NCBI RefSeq assembly: GCF_001280065.1
Contig: NZ_LGEA01000114.1
Coordinates: forward strand, 392,635-444,066
DNA: 51,432 nucleotides
Reading direction: 5' to 3'
DNA from: Streptomyces sp. NRRL B-1140
GTDB lineage: Bacteria; Actinomycetota; Actinomycetes; Streptomycetales; Streptomycetaceae
The translations under genes and the position numbers were made by a program. Under the pieces are notes generated by a model. It saw nothing but the letters and a program-made list of their open reading frames with translations, searched no databases and was not told the DNA's origin. Numbering within the stretch: position 1 is the first letter of the stretch; every line of letters starts with the position of its first letter. Below are positions 8,668-16,422 of the stretch, piece after piece.

Positions 8668-9666
8668 GTGACCGATCGCCGCATCGTCTTCGTCGTCTTC
8701 GACGGGTTCCAGCCGCTCGACCTCACCGGACCGCACGAGGTGTTCCACAGCGCGGGCGGGTACGCCTGCGAGGTCGTGGGGCCGAGGGCGGGGCCGGTCC
8801 GGTCGGCCAGCGGGCTGGTCATGGAGGCCGCGCACGGCGTGGACGCCCGCGATCCGGCCGGCACGGACACCCTGGTGGTGGTCGGCGGCCACGGCGTCGA
8901 CCGGGCCCGGCGGGACGCGGAGCTGGTCGCCTGGATCGCCGCCGCCGCGGCCGGTGCCCGGCGAGTGGCCTCGGTGTGCAGCGGGGTCTTCCTGCTGGCT
9001 GCGGCGGGGCTGCTGGACGCACGACGGGTCACCACGCACTGGGCGCGCGAGGAGCAGCTGACCCGGGAGCATCCGGAGGTGCGGGTGGACTGCGACCCGA
9101 TCTTCGTCCGGGACGGGCGGGTGTGGACCTCGGCGGGAGTGACGGCGGGGATGGATCTGGCGCTCGCCCTGGTGGAGGACGACCTCGGCCGGGACGCCGC
9201 GCACGAGGTGGCCCGGCGGCTGGTGCTGTTCCTGCGCCGTCCGGGCGGCCAGTCGCAGTTCAGCGTGGCGCTGTGGTCGCGGCAGCCGGCGACGGACCCG
9301 GTGCGGGCCGCCGTCACCGCGATCCACGCCGACCCCGGCGCCCGGCACGACATCGCCGCCCTCGCCGCGCACGCCGGGCTGAGTCCCCGTCACCTGCAGC
9401 GCCGCTTCACCGCCGAACTCGGTGTGCCTCCGGCGGCGTACGTCGAGCGGGTGCGCGTCGAGGCGGCCCAGCGGGCGCTCACGGACGGGGACGAGCCGGT
9501 GGACGCCATCGCCCGCCGCTGCGGCTTCGTGACCGCCGAGACCCTGCGCCGCACGTTCCACCGCCGGCTCGGTGTCGCGCCGTCGGACTACCGCGCCCGG
9601 TTCCGCTCCACCACAGGACCTTCGGGGCCCCGGGCAGATTCCGCAGAGGAAGGACGTACCGCATGA
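8668..9666 (+). CDS. GlxA-family transcriptional regulator (DJ-1/PfpI-like sensor plus AraC HTH)
   Basis: Residues 1 to about 185 form a class I glutamine amidotransferase/DJ-1 fold with nucleophile-elbow Cys104 in SVCSGVFLL. Residues about 215-315 form a double helix-turn-helix AraC domain (IAALAAHAGLSPRHLQRRF, then IARRCGFVTAETLRRTF). The family binds a small ligand through the amidase-like fold and controls neighbouring genes. The start is GTG at 8668 with GGAG about 10 nt upstream; a GTG at 8653 is an alternative. Its TGA overlaps the ATG of the following DJ-1 protein, so the pair is translationally coupled and probably functionally linked. Confidence 0.93.
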   Translation: MTDRRIVFVVFDGFQPLDLTGPHEVFHSAGGYACEVVGPRAGPVRSASGLVMEAAHGVDARDPAGTDTLVVVGGHGVDRARRDAELVAWIAAAAAGARRVASVCSGVFLLAAAGLLDARRVTTHWAREEQLTREHPEVRVDCDPIFVRDGRVWTSAGVTAGMDLALALVEDDLGRDAAHEVARRLVLFLRRPGGQSQFSVALWSRQPATDPVRAAVTAIHADPGARHDIAALAAHAGLSPRHLQRRFTAELGVPPAAYVERVRVEAAQRALTDGDEPVDAIARRCGFVTAETLRRTFHRRLGVAPSDYRARFRSTTGPSGPRADSAEEGRTA

Positions 9667-10265
9667 CCACCTACGGCCTGCTGGTCTTCGAGGACGCGGA
9701 GGAACTCGACTTCGTGGGGCCCTGGGAGGTCTTCACCGTCTCCGCCCGGCTCCGGGACGGCGCCGACACGGCCGTACTGGTCTGCGAGCATGCCGGGCCC
9801 GTGCGCTGCAACAAGGGACTGCGTGTCATGCCCGACCACACGCTCGACGACCATCCGCCGCTGGACGTGCTGCACGTGCCGGGTGGGCTGGGCGCCCGGG
9901 AGACCCAGCTGCACAACCCGGTGGTCACCGACTGGATCGCCAGGACCGCGAGGCGGGCCGCGTGGGTGCACGGCGTGTGCACCGGCGCGTTCCTGCTGCA
10001 CGCCGCCGGACCCGCCCGGGGACGCCGGGTGGCCACGCACTGGAGCCGGGAGGACACCCTTCAGGCGCGGGGCGACGTGACCGTCGTCCGGGACGCCCGC
10101 TACGTCGTCGACGGCAACCTGGTCACCAGCCAGGGTGTCTCGGCCGGTATCGACAGCGCGTTGTGGCTGGTCGGGCGGTTGCACGGGCGGGAGCACGCGC
10201 GGGCCGTGCGGCGGTACATCCAGTACGACCCGGCGCCGCCGTACCTCGCGGACGAGCCGGTCTGA
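9663..10265 (+). CDS. DJ-1/PfpI family protein (isonitrile hydratase-like)
   Basis: The 200-residue single-domain protein has the conserved acidic residue at Glu14 (AEELDF), Cys106 in the elbow HGVCTGAFLL and the THWSRED segment that follows in isonitrile-hydratase-like members. It lacks the AraC domain of its upstream neighbour and looks like a free-standing homologue of that protein's sensor half. The ATG overlaps the preceding TGA (ATGA). Possible activities include isonitrile hydration or glyoxalase/deglycase chemistry; none is proven by sequence. It is probably in the regulon of the coupled GlxA-type regulator. Confidence 0.9.
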   Translation: MTTYGLLVFEDAEELDFVGPWEVFTVSARLRDGADTAVLVCEHAGPVRCNKGLRVMPDHTLDDHPPLDVLHVPGGLGARETQLHNPVVTDWIARTARRAAWVHGVCTGAFLLHAAGPARGRRVATHWSREDTLQARGDVTVVRDARYVVDGNLVTSQGVSAGIDSALWLVGRLHGREHARAVRRYIQYDPAPPYLADEPV

Positions 10266-10321
10266 TCCACCCGCGCGGTGTGGGGCCGCATGGGTGGGCG
10301 AGCCTCGGGCAGGTGATGTTC

Positions 10322-10777
10322 ATGGGCGGTGACACGGGCGACGGAGGACAAGGGCGGCAGCCCGGCGAGTGCGGGCACCGGGCGGTGCCGCATCCCGGCG
10401 ACATCCGGATCGAGGCGTGGGCGGCGTGCAGAGAGCACTGTCTGGCGGAGGCCGTCCTGGCGATGGTGGAGTGCTTCGCGGACGTCTCCCGGGTGCGGCC
10501 CACCGCCGTGGACCGGGTCCGTCTGCCCGAGGCCAGCGACGACGACCTGCTCGCCGCGCTGCTGGACGAGGTCATCTTCCGGCTGGAGGAGTACGGCCGG
10601 GTGCCCGTGGACGTCGAGGCAGACGAGGCCGACGGCGGCCTGGACGTACGGCTGGCGGTCACTGGCCTGGCCGACGTGGAGATCACGGGCGCGATCCCGA
10701 CGGCGGTGGCGTGGAACACGCTGCGGATCGGGCCGGATCCGTACGGGTGGTCGTGTGCGGTGAGGGTCGACGCCTGA
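10322..10777 (+). CDS. Archease (RtcB ligase cofactor family)
   Basis: The 151-residue protein has the archease pattern: HPGDIRIEAWA at the start (equivalent to the HTADxxIxAxG motif), a helix with LAEAVLAMVECFADVSRVRP, an acidic LLAALLDEVIFRLEEYGRVPVD block and a C-terminal Asp in VRVDA. Archease activates the RNA ligase RtcB by promoting its guanylylation. The ATG at 10322 has AGG 8 nt upstream; in-frame GTG 10313 and ATG 10316 are alternatives. No rtcB gene lies within the window, although the two are often adjacent. It follows the DJ-1 gene by 56 bp and precedes a CapA gene that appears to have its own promoter. Confidence 0.82.
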   Translation: MGGDTGDGGQGRQPGECGHRAVPHPGDIRIEAWAACREHCLAEAVLAMVECFADVSRVRPTAVDRVRLPEASDDDLLAALLDEVIFRLEEYGRVPVDVEADEADGGLDVRLAVTGLADVEITGAIPTAVAWNTLRIGPDPYGWSCAVRVDA

Positions 10778-10798
10778 CCCCGGCGGCCGGGGTGCGCC

Positions 10799-10804
10799 TA
10801 CCGT
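10799..10804 (+). promoter_or_regulatory. -10 element of CapA gene (probable leaderless start)
   Basis: TACCGT ends exactly 6 nt before the GTG at 10811, which would put transcription initiation on the start codon. A CTGACC at 10774-10779 could serve as a weak -35 with a 19-bp spacer. Confidence 0.5.
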
Positions 10805-10810
10805 GGAGGG

Positions 10811-11914
10811 GTGGGCGGCGCAGTCGTGACGCTGTTCCTGTGCGGTGACGTGATGCTCGGGCGCGGCGTCGACCAGATCCTCGCGCACCCCGGTGACCCG
10901 GCACTGCGGGAGGCGTACGTCGAGGACGCCCGGTCCTACGTCCGGCTGGCGGAGTCGGCGCACGGCCCGGTGCCCGTGCCGGTGGCCGCGTCGTGGCCGT
11001 GGGGCGCGGCGCTGCGGGTGCTCGACGAGGCCGCCCCGGACGCCCGGATCGTGAATCTGGAGACCTCGGTGACGCGCGCCGGTACGTTCGCGGCCGACAA
11101 GGAGATCCACTACCGCATGCACCCGGCGAACCTGCCGGCCCTGGCGGTGGTCCGGCCGGACGTGACCGTTCTCGCCAACAACCACGTCCTCGACTTCGGC
11201 CGGCGGGGACTGCTGGAGACCTTGGACGCCCTGGCCGGGGCGGGCCTGCGGACGGCGGGAGCGGGACGCGACGCCGGCGAGGCGTACACGCCCGCCGTCG
11301 TTCCGCTCGCCGGCGGCCGCCGCCTGCGGGTGTTCGCCCTCGGGGCGCACTCCAGCGGCATCCCGTCCGGCTGGGCGGCGACGGCGGACCGGCCGGGCGT
11401 CGCGTATCTGCCCGATCTCTCGCCGGCCGCGGCCGAGGCCGTGGTGCGGCGGCCGGTCCGGTCCGGTGACCTCACCGTGGTGTCCGTGCACTGGGGCTCG
11501 AACTGGGGGTATCGCGTCCCCCGGGAACAGGTCCGCTTCGCGCACGCGCTGATCGACGGCGGAGCCGACGTCGTCCACGGGCACTCCTCGCACCATCCCC
11601 GCCCGCTGGAGGTGTACCGGGACCGGCTGATCCTCTACGGCTGCGGCGACTTCGTCGACGACTACGAGGGCATCTCCGGCCACGAGGAGTACCGCGACGA
11701 TCTGCGTCTGGCCTTCCTCGTGTCGGTCGAGGCGGACAGCGGGCGGCTGGCGGGGCTGCGCATGGTGCCGCTGCGGGTCCGGCGGATGCGGCTGGAGCCC
11801 GCGTCCGGGAAGGACCGTGCCTGGCTGCGCGCCACACTGGACCGGATCAGCGGCGGGGCAGGGGTGCGACAGGCGGCGGACGGATCGCTGGTGCTCGCGG
11901 CGCCGTCCGCGTGA
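10811..11914 (+). CDS. CapA family protein (PgsA/CapA metallophosphatase-like)
   Basis: The 367-residue protein has the CapA fold related to calcineurin-like phosphoesterases: LFLCGDVMLGRGVDQIL (metal ligand Asp), NLETSVT, LANNHVLDFGRRGL (Asn-His), SVHWGSNWG and VHGHSSHHPRPLEVY followed by GCGDFVDDY. The family was named for poly-gamma-glutamate or capsule synthesis, but free-standing actinobacterial members lack the other cap genes and their role is open. There is no obvious signal peptide. The GTG at 10811 is favoured because of the TACCGT hexamer 6 nt before it; GTG 10826 is an alternative. Confidence 0.9.
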   Translation: MGGAVVTLFLCGDVMLGRGVDQILAHPGDPALREAYVEDARSYVRLAESAHGPVPVPVAASWPWGAALRVLDEAAPDARIVNLETSVTRAGTFAADKEIHYRMHPANLPALAVVRPDVTVLANNHVLDFGRRGLLETLDALAGAGLRTAGAGRDAGEAYTPAVVPLAGGRRLRVFALGAHSSGIPSGWAATADRPGVAYLPDLSPAAAEAVVRRPVRSGDLTVVSVHWGSNWGYRVPREQVRFAHALIDGGADVVHGHSSHHPRPLEVYRDRLILYGCGDFVDDYEGISGHEEYRDDLRLAFLVSVEADSGRLAGLRMVPLRVRRMRLEPASGKDRAWLRATLDRISGGAGVRQAADGSLVLAAPSA

Positions 11915-11998
11915 CCTCGACGTACGAGGAACGTCGACGAGGGACGTCGACAAGGGAGGCCGACGTGCCAGGCCCACGTCCGAGGCCGAAGTGGGAGG
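11915..11998. other. Convergent gap between CapA and sigma-factor genes
   Basis: This 84-bp stretch begins with a weak dyad CCTCG-ACGTA-CGAGG (11915-11929) right after the CapA stop and contains two copies of ACGTCGAC. No gene is seen. Confidence 0.3.
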
Positions 11999-13018
11999 TC
12001 AGCCCGCCCACGCCACCAGCCGTTCGCGGCTTTCCGGCTCCCGCAGCCGGGCGAGCGACTCCTTCTCCAGCTGGCGCACGCGCTCCCGGGTGAGGCCGAC
12101 CCGTCCGGCGACCTCCTTCAGCGTGCGGGTGTGCCCGTCGTGCAGTCCGTAGCGCAGGCTGAGGATCATGGCCTCGCGGGGCGCGAGCGTGCCGACGGCC
12201 TCACGCAGCTCCTCGGCGAGCGCCCGGAACTCGGCCACCTCCGGAGCCTGGAGGACCTCGGTGTCGGCGATGAGGTCGCCGACGACGGTCTCGCCCTTCT
12301 CGTCGACCGGGGTGTCCAGGCTGACCGCGTCCCGTCCGACGTGGCGCAGCCAGCCGATCCTGTCCTCGGTGAGGCCGCTCTCCCGGGCCACCTCCTCGAT
12401 GCTCGGCTCACGTTCCAGGTCGAGCCGCAGCCGTCGCTCGATCTTGGCGATCTTCTGCAGCTGCTCCACGACGTGCATCGGCAGCCGGACGGAGCGCGCG
12501 TGCGCGGCCAGGCCCCGCTCGATCGCCTGCCGGATCCACCAGGTGGCGTACGTGGAGAACTTGAAGCCCTTGGTGTGGTCGAACTTCTCCACGGCACGGA
12601 TCAGCCCCAGGTTGCCCTCCTGGATGACGTCCAGCAGAGGCAGGCCGCGGTGGGCGTGCCGTTTGGCCATGGACACCACGAGCCGGAGGTTGGCCCGGAC
12701 CATGTGGTCCTTGGCAGCCTGCCCGTCGCGGACGGCCTCCTCCAGTTCGCTGCGCCGCCGCGCCGCGAGGTCGTGTTCGCCGGCGTCGGCCTGTTCCAGC
12801 TCCTCCAGTGCCTTCACGCCGGTCTCCATCCGCCGGGCCAGGCGTACCTCGTCCTCCGCGGTGAGCAGCGCCGTCGCCGAGATCTGCGCGAGGTACTGGC
12901 CGAGGAGGTCCGGCTCCTCGTCGGGCTCGGGGATGCGGCTGCGCAGCCGGGCGGTGCGGGCGGGGCCGCGCCGGTCCTCGCGGGCGTCCGTGGCGGGGTC
13001 TTCTGCCAGGGGAGACAT
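11999..13018 (-). CDS. hrdC: Group 2 sigma-70 factor, HrdC-like
   Basis: The 339-residue protein has region 1.2 (LLGQYLAQISATALL), 2.1-2.4 (KDHMVRANLRLVVSMAKR, LIRAVEKFDHTKGFKFSTYATWWIRQAI), region 3 (EREPSIEEVARESGL) and region 4 (TLKEVAGRVGLTRERVRQLEKESL). It lacks the long N-terminal region 1.1 of the housekeeping HrdB. The N-terminal RIPEPDEEPDLLGQYL matches my recollection of S. coelicolor HrdC, also about 339 residues; paralogues HrdA and HrdD begin differently. Such sigma factors read HrdB-type promoters and are dispensable. The ATG has GGAGG about 10 nt upstream. Divergent from the PEBP gene by 108 bp. Confidence 0.9.
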   Translation of the reverse strand: MSPLAEDPATDAREDRRGPARTARLRSRIPEPDEEPDLLGQYLAQISATALLTAEDEVRLARRMETGVKALEELEQADAGEHDLAARRRSELEEAVRDGQAAKDHMVRANLRLVVSMAKRHAHRGLPLLDVIQEGNLGLIRAVEKFDHTKGFKFSTYATWWIRQAIERGLAAHARSVRLPMHVVEQLQKIAKIERRLRLDLEREPSIEEVARESGLTEDRIGWLRHVGRDAVSLDTPVDEKGETVVGDLIADTEVLQAPEVAEFRALAEELREAVGTLAPREAMILSLRYGLHDGHTRTLKEVAGRVGLTRERVRQLEKESLARLREPESRERLVAWAG

Positions 13019-13126
13019 CGTCGGGTTCCTCCCTCTCCCGTCTCGTTCCGGCTCGCCCTGGCGGGTACCCGGGCGAATCGGCCCCGAACCGTGTGCCCCG
13101 GAGCCCTCTGGGGTACCCCGGGGCAC

Positions 13127-13579
13127 ATGACCGGCATCGAACTGAGCAGCGACGCGTTCAACGACCATTCCTTCATCGCGCGCCGGTACGCGTACGAGGG
13201 GCCCAACGTCTCTCCGCCGCTGTCCTGGAGCGGCGTACCGGACGACGCGGCGGAGCTGGTCCTGCTGTGCGAGGACCCCGACGCGCCGTCGGGCACCTTC
13301 GCGCACTGGGTCGTGGTGGGTATCGACCCGCACAGCGGCGGCGTCGAGGCCGGGCAGGTCCCACCGGGCGGCACGGAGCTGGTCAACGGCTACGGCCAGC
13401 ACGGCTGGGGCGGCCCGCACCCCCCGCCCGGGGACGACGCCCACCACTACGTCTTCCGGCTCTACGCGCTGTCCGAGCCGTGTGTCCTGCCCGACGCGCC
13501 GCGCGCGGACCAGGTGCACGAGGAGGTCGACAAGCGCCGCATGGCGGACGGGACGCTGGTGGGGCTGTACCAGCGCTGA
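13127..13579 (+). CDS. YbhB/YbcL family PEBP-like protein
   Basis: The 150-residue protein has the phosphatidylethanolamine-binding fold signature: NVSPPLSWSGVP, LLCEDPDAPSGTFAHWVVVGID and a GHxR-related WGGPHPPPGDDAHHYVFRLYAL segment. Bacterial members may bind phospholipid headgroups or modulate kinases, but most have no proven role. No signal peptide is visible. The ATG lacks a clear ribosome site. It is divergent from the HrdC-like sigma gene, so the 108-bp spacer may hold both promoters. Confidence 0.9.
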   Translation: MTGIELSSDAFNDHSFIARRYAYEGPNVSPPLSWSGVPDDAAELVLLCEDPDAPSGTFAHWVVVGIDPHSGGVEAGQVPPGGTELVNGYGQHGWGGPHPPPGDDAHHYVFRLYALSEPCVLPDAPRADQVHEEVDKRRMADGTLVGLYQR

Positions 13580-13590
13580 GCCGCATACCT

Positions 13591-13626
13591 GCACCGCGTC
13601 ACAACGGTTGGTTGTGACGCGGGTGC
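13591..13626. terminator. Strong inverted repeat after PEBP gene (terminator or operator)
   Basis: CGCGTCACAAC (13595-13605) and GTTGTGACGCG (13611-13621) are perfect 11-bp arms around a 5-nt loop, and GCAC/GGTGC extend the pairing with one bulged G. It begins about 12 nt after the PEBP stop and 90 bp before the MFS start, so it could terminate the first gene or act as a regulator site for the second. Confidence 0.55.
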
Positions 13627-13716
13627 TGGTCGGTTGTTTGCCCGGCCCGCCCTCTCTCGGTTGGATGACTCCCGGACAACGCCGGGTTGTCCACGGGAGC
13701 GGGGAGTGCGCCGGGT

Positions 13717-14979
13717 ATGGCGGGCAGACGGTCGCTGGGGCGGCGGTTCGGGTGGCTGTGGGGCGCCTACGCGGTCAGCACGGCCGGGACATGGCTCGCG
13801 TTCGACGCGTTCGCCCTGATCGCGGTCCTGGCGCTGGATGCCGGACCGGCGCAGGTGTCGTTGCTGGCCGCGGTGGGACCGGCGGTCGGCGCCGTGGTGT
13901 CCGTGCCTCTCGGGCCGTGGGTGGAGATCCGCCGCAAGCGGCCGGTGATGATGGCGGCGGACCTGGTCCGGTGCGCGGTCCTGCTGAGCATCCCCGTGGC
14001 GTTCGCGCTCGGCCGGCTCACCTTCGGCCAGTTGCTGCTGGCGTCGGTGGCCGTCGCGGCGGCCGACATCACCTTCAACGCGGCCGCGGGGGCATTCCTG
14101 AAGGACCTGTTGCCGCGGCAGGACCTGCTGGTGGCGAACGGGCGGTTCGAGGCGACGACCTGGACCGCCAGCATGGTCGGCCCGCCTCTGGGCGGCGCGG
14201 CGATCAGCCTCTTCGGGCCCGTGACGACGGTCGTGGCCGACGCGGTGAGCTATCTGCTCTCGGCGTGCGGCCTGCGGGCGATCGGCGACGCCGAGAAGCC
14301 CCCTGTGCGACCGGACCCCGCGGAAAGCCGCCGCCCCGGGGGCCTGCTGGAGGGCTGGCGCCACATCCTGGCCGATCCGGTACTGCGCCCGCTCTTCCTC
14401 AACTCGCTCGCGGTGAACTCGCTGATCATGGCGGCATCCCCGCCGCTGCTGATCCTGATGGTGGACGACCTGCGCTTCGCCCCCTGGCAGTACGCCCTGG
14501 CCTTCGCGGTGCCCTGCACCGGCGGCCTGCTCGGTTCCCGCCTGGCCCCGCGGCTGGTCGCGCGCCACGGCCGGTGCCGGGTGCTGCTCACCGCCGGGGT
14601 GCTGCGGGCCTGCTGGCCGGTCGGGCTGGCCTTCACCGGCCCCGGCGCGCCCGGCCTGGTCTCGGTCATGCTGGTCGAGTTCGGCCTGATCACCTGCTGC
14701 GCCGTGTTCAACCCGGTCCTCGCCACCCACCGACTCGAGCGCACCCCCACCGGCCGGGTCACCCGCACCCTCGCCGCCTGGTCGGCCACCGGCAAGGCCG
14801 CCACCGCGACGGTCACCGCCCTGTGGGGCGTACTGGCCGCCTGGACCGGTCCCCGGGCGGCCATCGCACTGGCCGGTGCCCTGCTCCTGCTGACGCCGCT
14901 GCTGCTGCCCCGCCGGGATCACAGGACGGGGGCCGGCGCCGAACGGGCGGCCGTCGCGGTGGAGTCGGACAGCGGCTGA
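13717..14979 (+). CDS. Major facilitator superfamily transporter (DHA3-like drug exporter type)
   Basis: The 420-residue protein is strongly hydrophobic with about 12 helices. The loop between helices 2 and 3 (LGPWVEIRRKRPVMMAADLVR) matches the MFS motif A region, and ANGRFEATTWTASMVGPPLGG resembles helix 4-5 of the MFS_3/DHA3 macrolide-exporter group. It probably expels a hydrophobic compound by proton antiport. The ATG at 13717 has GGGGAG 10 nt upstream; a TTG at 13687 is a poorer option. The inverted repeat at 13591-13626 may control it. Confidence 0.88.
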   Translation: MAGRRSLGRRFGWLWGAYAVSTAGTWLAFDAFALIAVLALDAGPAQVSLLAAVGPAVGAVVSVPLGPWVEIRRKRPVMMAADLVRCAVLLSIPVAFALGRLTFGQLLLASVAVAAADITFNAAAGAFLKDLLPRQDLLVANGRFEATTWTASMVGPPLGGAAISLFGPVTTVVADAVSYLLSACGLRAIGDAEKPPVRPDPAESRRPGGLLEGWRHILADPVLRPLFLNSLAVNSLIMAASPPLLILMVDDLRFAPWQYALAFAVPCTGGLLGSRLAPRLVARHGRCRVLLTAGVLRACWPVGLAFTGPGAPGLVSVMLVEFGLITCCAVFNPVLATHRLERTPTGRVTRTLAAWSATGKAATATVTALWGVLAAWTGPRAAIALAGALLLLTPLLLPRRDHRTGAGAERAAVAVESDSG

Positions 14980-15054
14980 CCGTCGTGCCCCGCTCGCCCG
15001 GTGGGCCCGGGACGGACGCGGCGGCGCGCCCCGCCCCGGACCGGTCGGCCCGGC

Positions 15055-15483
15055 TCAGACCGCCCCGGGCACCTCCTCCGTGACGCCGTTCAGCTCGGAG
15101 GCCGGAGCCGTGCCGTAGGGGCGGGTGAGGATCTCCAGGCCGTGGCCCGCCGGGTCGGGGAAGTAGACACCCCGGCCGCCGTCGTTGCGGTTGATGCGGC
15201 GGGGGTGGTTGCCGTGCGGATCGGCCTGGATGGGGATGCGGGCCTCGACCAGGCGGGCCAGAGCCTGGTCGAACTCCTCCTCGGAGACGAGGAACGCGTA
15301 GTGCTGCAGGGGGATGTCGGCGTCGATGGTGACGAAGTCCAGCGTGACGCCGTTGGCGGTGGTCACCGGCAGGAAGACCCCGGTCGGTGCCCCGACCTCC
15401 AGCCCCAGGATCCCGGCGAGGAAACGAGCGGACTTCTCCCGGTCACGGGACAGGACGATGGTGTGGTTGAACTCGACTGACAC
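15055..15483 (-). CDS. VOC family protein (glyoxalase/bleomycin-resistance fold)
   Basis: The 142-residue single protein has two beta-alpha-beta-beta-beta modules: FNHTIVLSRDREKSARFLAGILGL at the N-terminus and GGRGVYFPDPAGHGLEILTRPY at the C-terminus. His, Glu and Asp positions resemble a metal site. The DPAGHGLEILT end is typical of dioxygenase/glyoxalase members, but substrate cannot be predicted. The GTG at 15483 has GGAGG 9 nt upstream and the residues start at the usual first strand. It stands alone. Confidence 0.88.
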   Translation of the reverse strand: MSVEFNHTIVLSRDREKSARFLAGILGLEVGAPTGVFLPVTTANGVTLDFVTIDADIPLQHYAFLVSEEEFDQALARLVEARIPIQADPHGNHPRRINRNDGGRGVYFPDPAGHGLEILTRPYGTAPASELNGVTEEVPGAV

Positions 15484-15666
15484 GGTTGAATGCCTCCACG
15501 GGCATCTCCGCGGCGCCTCCATGCCTCACCCGGACGGTGACCGGCACGCGATGCCGCGCGCTGGATCGTAGACAGCGGCGGCCGGGGGCGTCGAGCTGTT
15601 TTTCCGGCCGTGGCGGACTTCCGGTGAACGTCTCGCGGAACGGCGTGTGCGGGTGGTGCGCCCGAA
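15484..15666. other. Non-coding stretch upstream of VOC gene
   Basis: This part of a 233-bp gap carries the VOC ribosome site. I saw no convincing gene or repeat in the remainder. Confidence 0.4.
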
Positions 15667-15696
15667 GGGGCGGCGGGCCGGAGTGCCGGCCGCCCC
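15667..15696 (-). terminator. GC-rich hairpin after DUF2690-like gene
   Basis: GGGGCGG and CCGCCCC form the outer stem and CCGG/CCGG the inner stem around an AGTG loop, 20 nt past the stop of the secreted protein gene. Confidence 0.55.
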
Positions 15697-15716
15697 CGTG
15701 CGGCGTGCGGTGCGGC

Positions 15717-16166
15717 TCAGTACCAGCCGGTGTTGATCAGGTCGTGGCCGTCGCAGGCGAGCAGGGCCCGCGAGACGCGGCCGTTGAGGTTGTTGCCCAT
15801 CTGCGTGTAGGCGTAGTTGATACCGGTGTCGACGGTCTCGGAGACCCAGCCGTCGTTGCGGCCCGTGCCGTTGTCGGAGCGATGCAGTACGGCCTCGCAG
15901 CCGGGCCGGGAGTTCTCGATCCGGGCGAACGAGCCGCACTTGTCGGAGTAGAAGTACTTCAGGGCCATGCCCTCGAAGTACTTGGTGGCTCCGATCTGCC
16001 GGAACGTGCCCGAGCAGAACGTGGTGGTGGGGTACTGGCCCTCCTGGCCGTAGATCCCGTAGTTGCCGCCCGAGTACGGCTGTGCCTGAGCGGTCGCCGG
16101 AAGGAGCGCCATCACCGCGGCGGCGCCCCCCGCGGCCAGCAGTGTCGTGAGTGATCGGCGGCTCAT
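15717..16166 (-). CDS. Secreted protein, DUF2690-like
   Basis: The 149-residue precursor starts with an RRS-type n-region and a hydrophobic core ending in AQA (cleavage near residue 28). The mature part contains paired Cys and the pattern KYFYSDKCGSFARIEN, which resembles the DUF2690 (YjfA-like) family of small exported proteins of unknown role. Four Cys (CSG, DKC, PGC, LAC) could make two disulphides. The ATG has AGAGGG 4 nt upstream. It is divergent from a secreted hydrolase gene and the two share a region with paired palindromes, so co-regulation is plausible. Confidence 0.85.
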   Translation of the reverse strand: MSRRSLTTLLAAGGAAAVMALLPATAQAQPYSGGNYGIYGQEGQYPTTTFCSGTFRQIGATKYFEGMALKYFYSDKCGSFARIENSRPGCEAVLHRSDNGTGRNDGWVSETVDTGINYAYTQMGNNLNGRVSRALLACDGHDLINTGWY

Positions 16167-16274
16167 GAGCCCTCTTTCGTGTGTCGGCGGGTGGAACGGT
16201 CGTGCGCGACGGCCGGCCCCCGGCCGCCTCGCCCGCTGGTCGTGACCGTACGGGGCGTCACCGCACCACCGGCA

Positions 16275-16290
16275 CCTGACACTTGTCAGG
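16275..16290. promoter_or_regulatory. Operator-like palindrome copy 1
   Basis: CCTGAC-ACTT-GTCAGG: perfect six-base arms with a 4-nt centre. It lies in the divergent region between two secreted-protein genes, exactly 50 bp from a second copy with the same arms. Confidence 0.6.
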
Positions 16291-16324
16291 GTCGGCGCCC
16301 GAGGCCGCCACGCTCCGTCGGAGC

Positions 16325-16340
16325 CCTGACATCCGTCAGG
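16325..16340. promoter_or_regulatory. Operator-like palindrome copy 2
   Basis: CCTGAC-ATCC-GTCAGG: arms identical to copy 1 with a different centre. It lies upstream of TATCGT (16364-16369), a possible -10 for the downstream hydrolase gene. Confidence 0.6.
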
Positions 16341-16422
16341 ACCGCCCGTCCCGCCCCCGCTCCTATCGTGACTGCGCGGTCCGAGTCCCATCGGACCACC
16401 GGGCGATCCAGGAAGGGCACCC

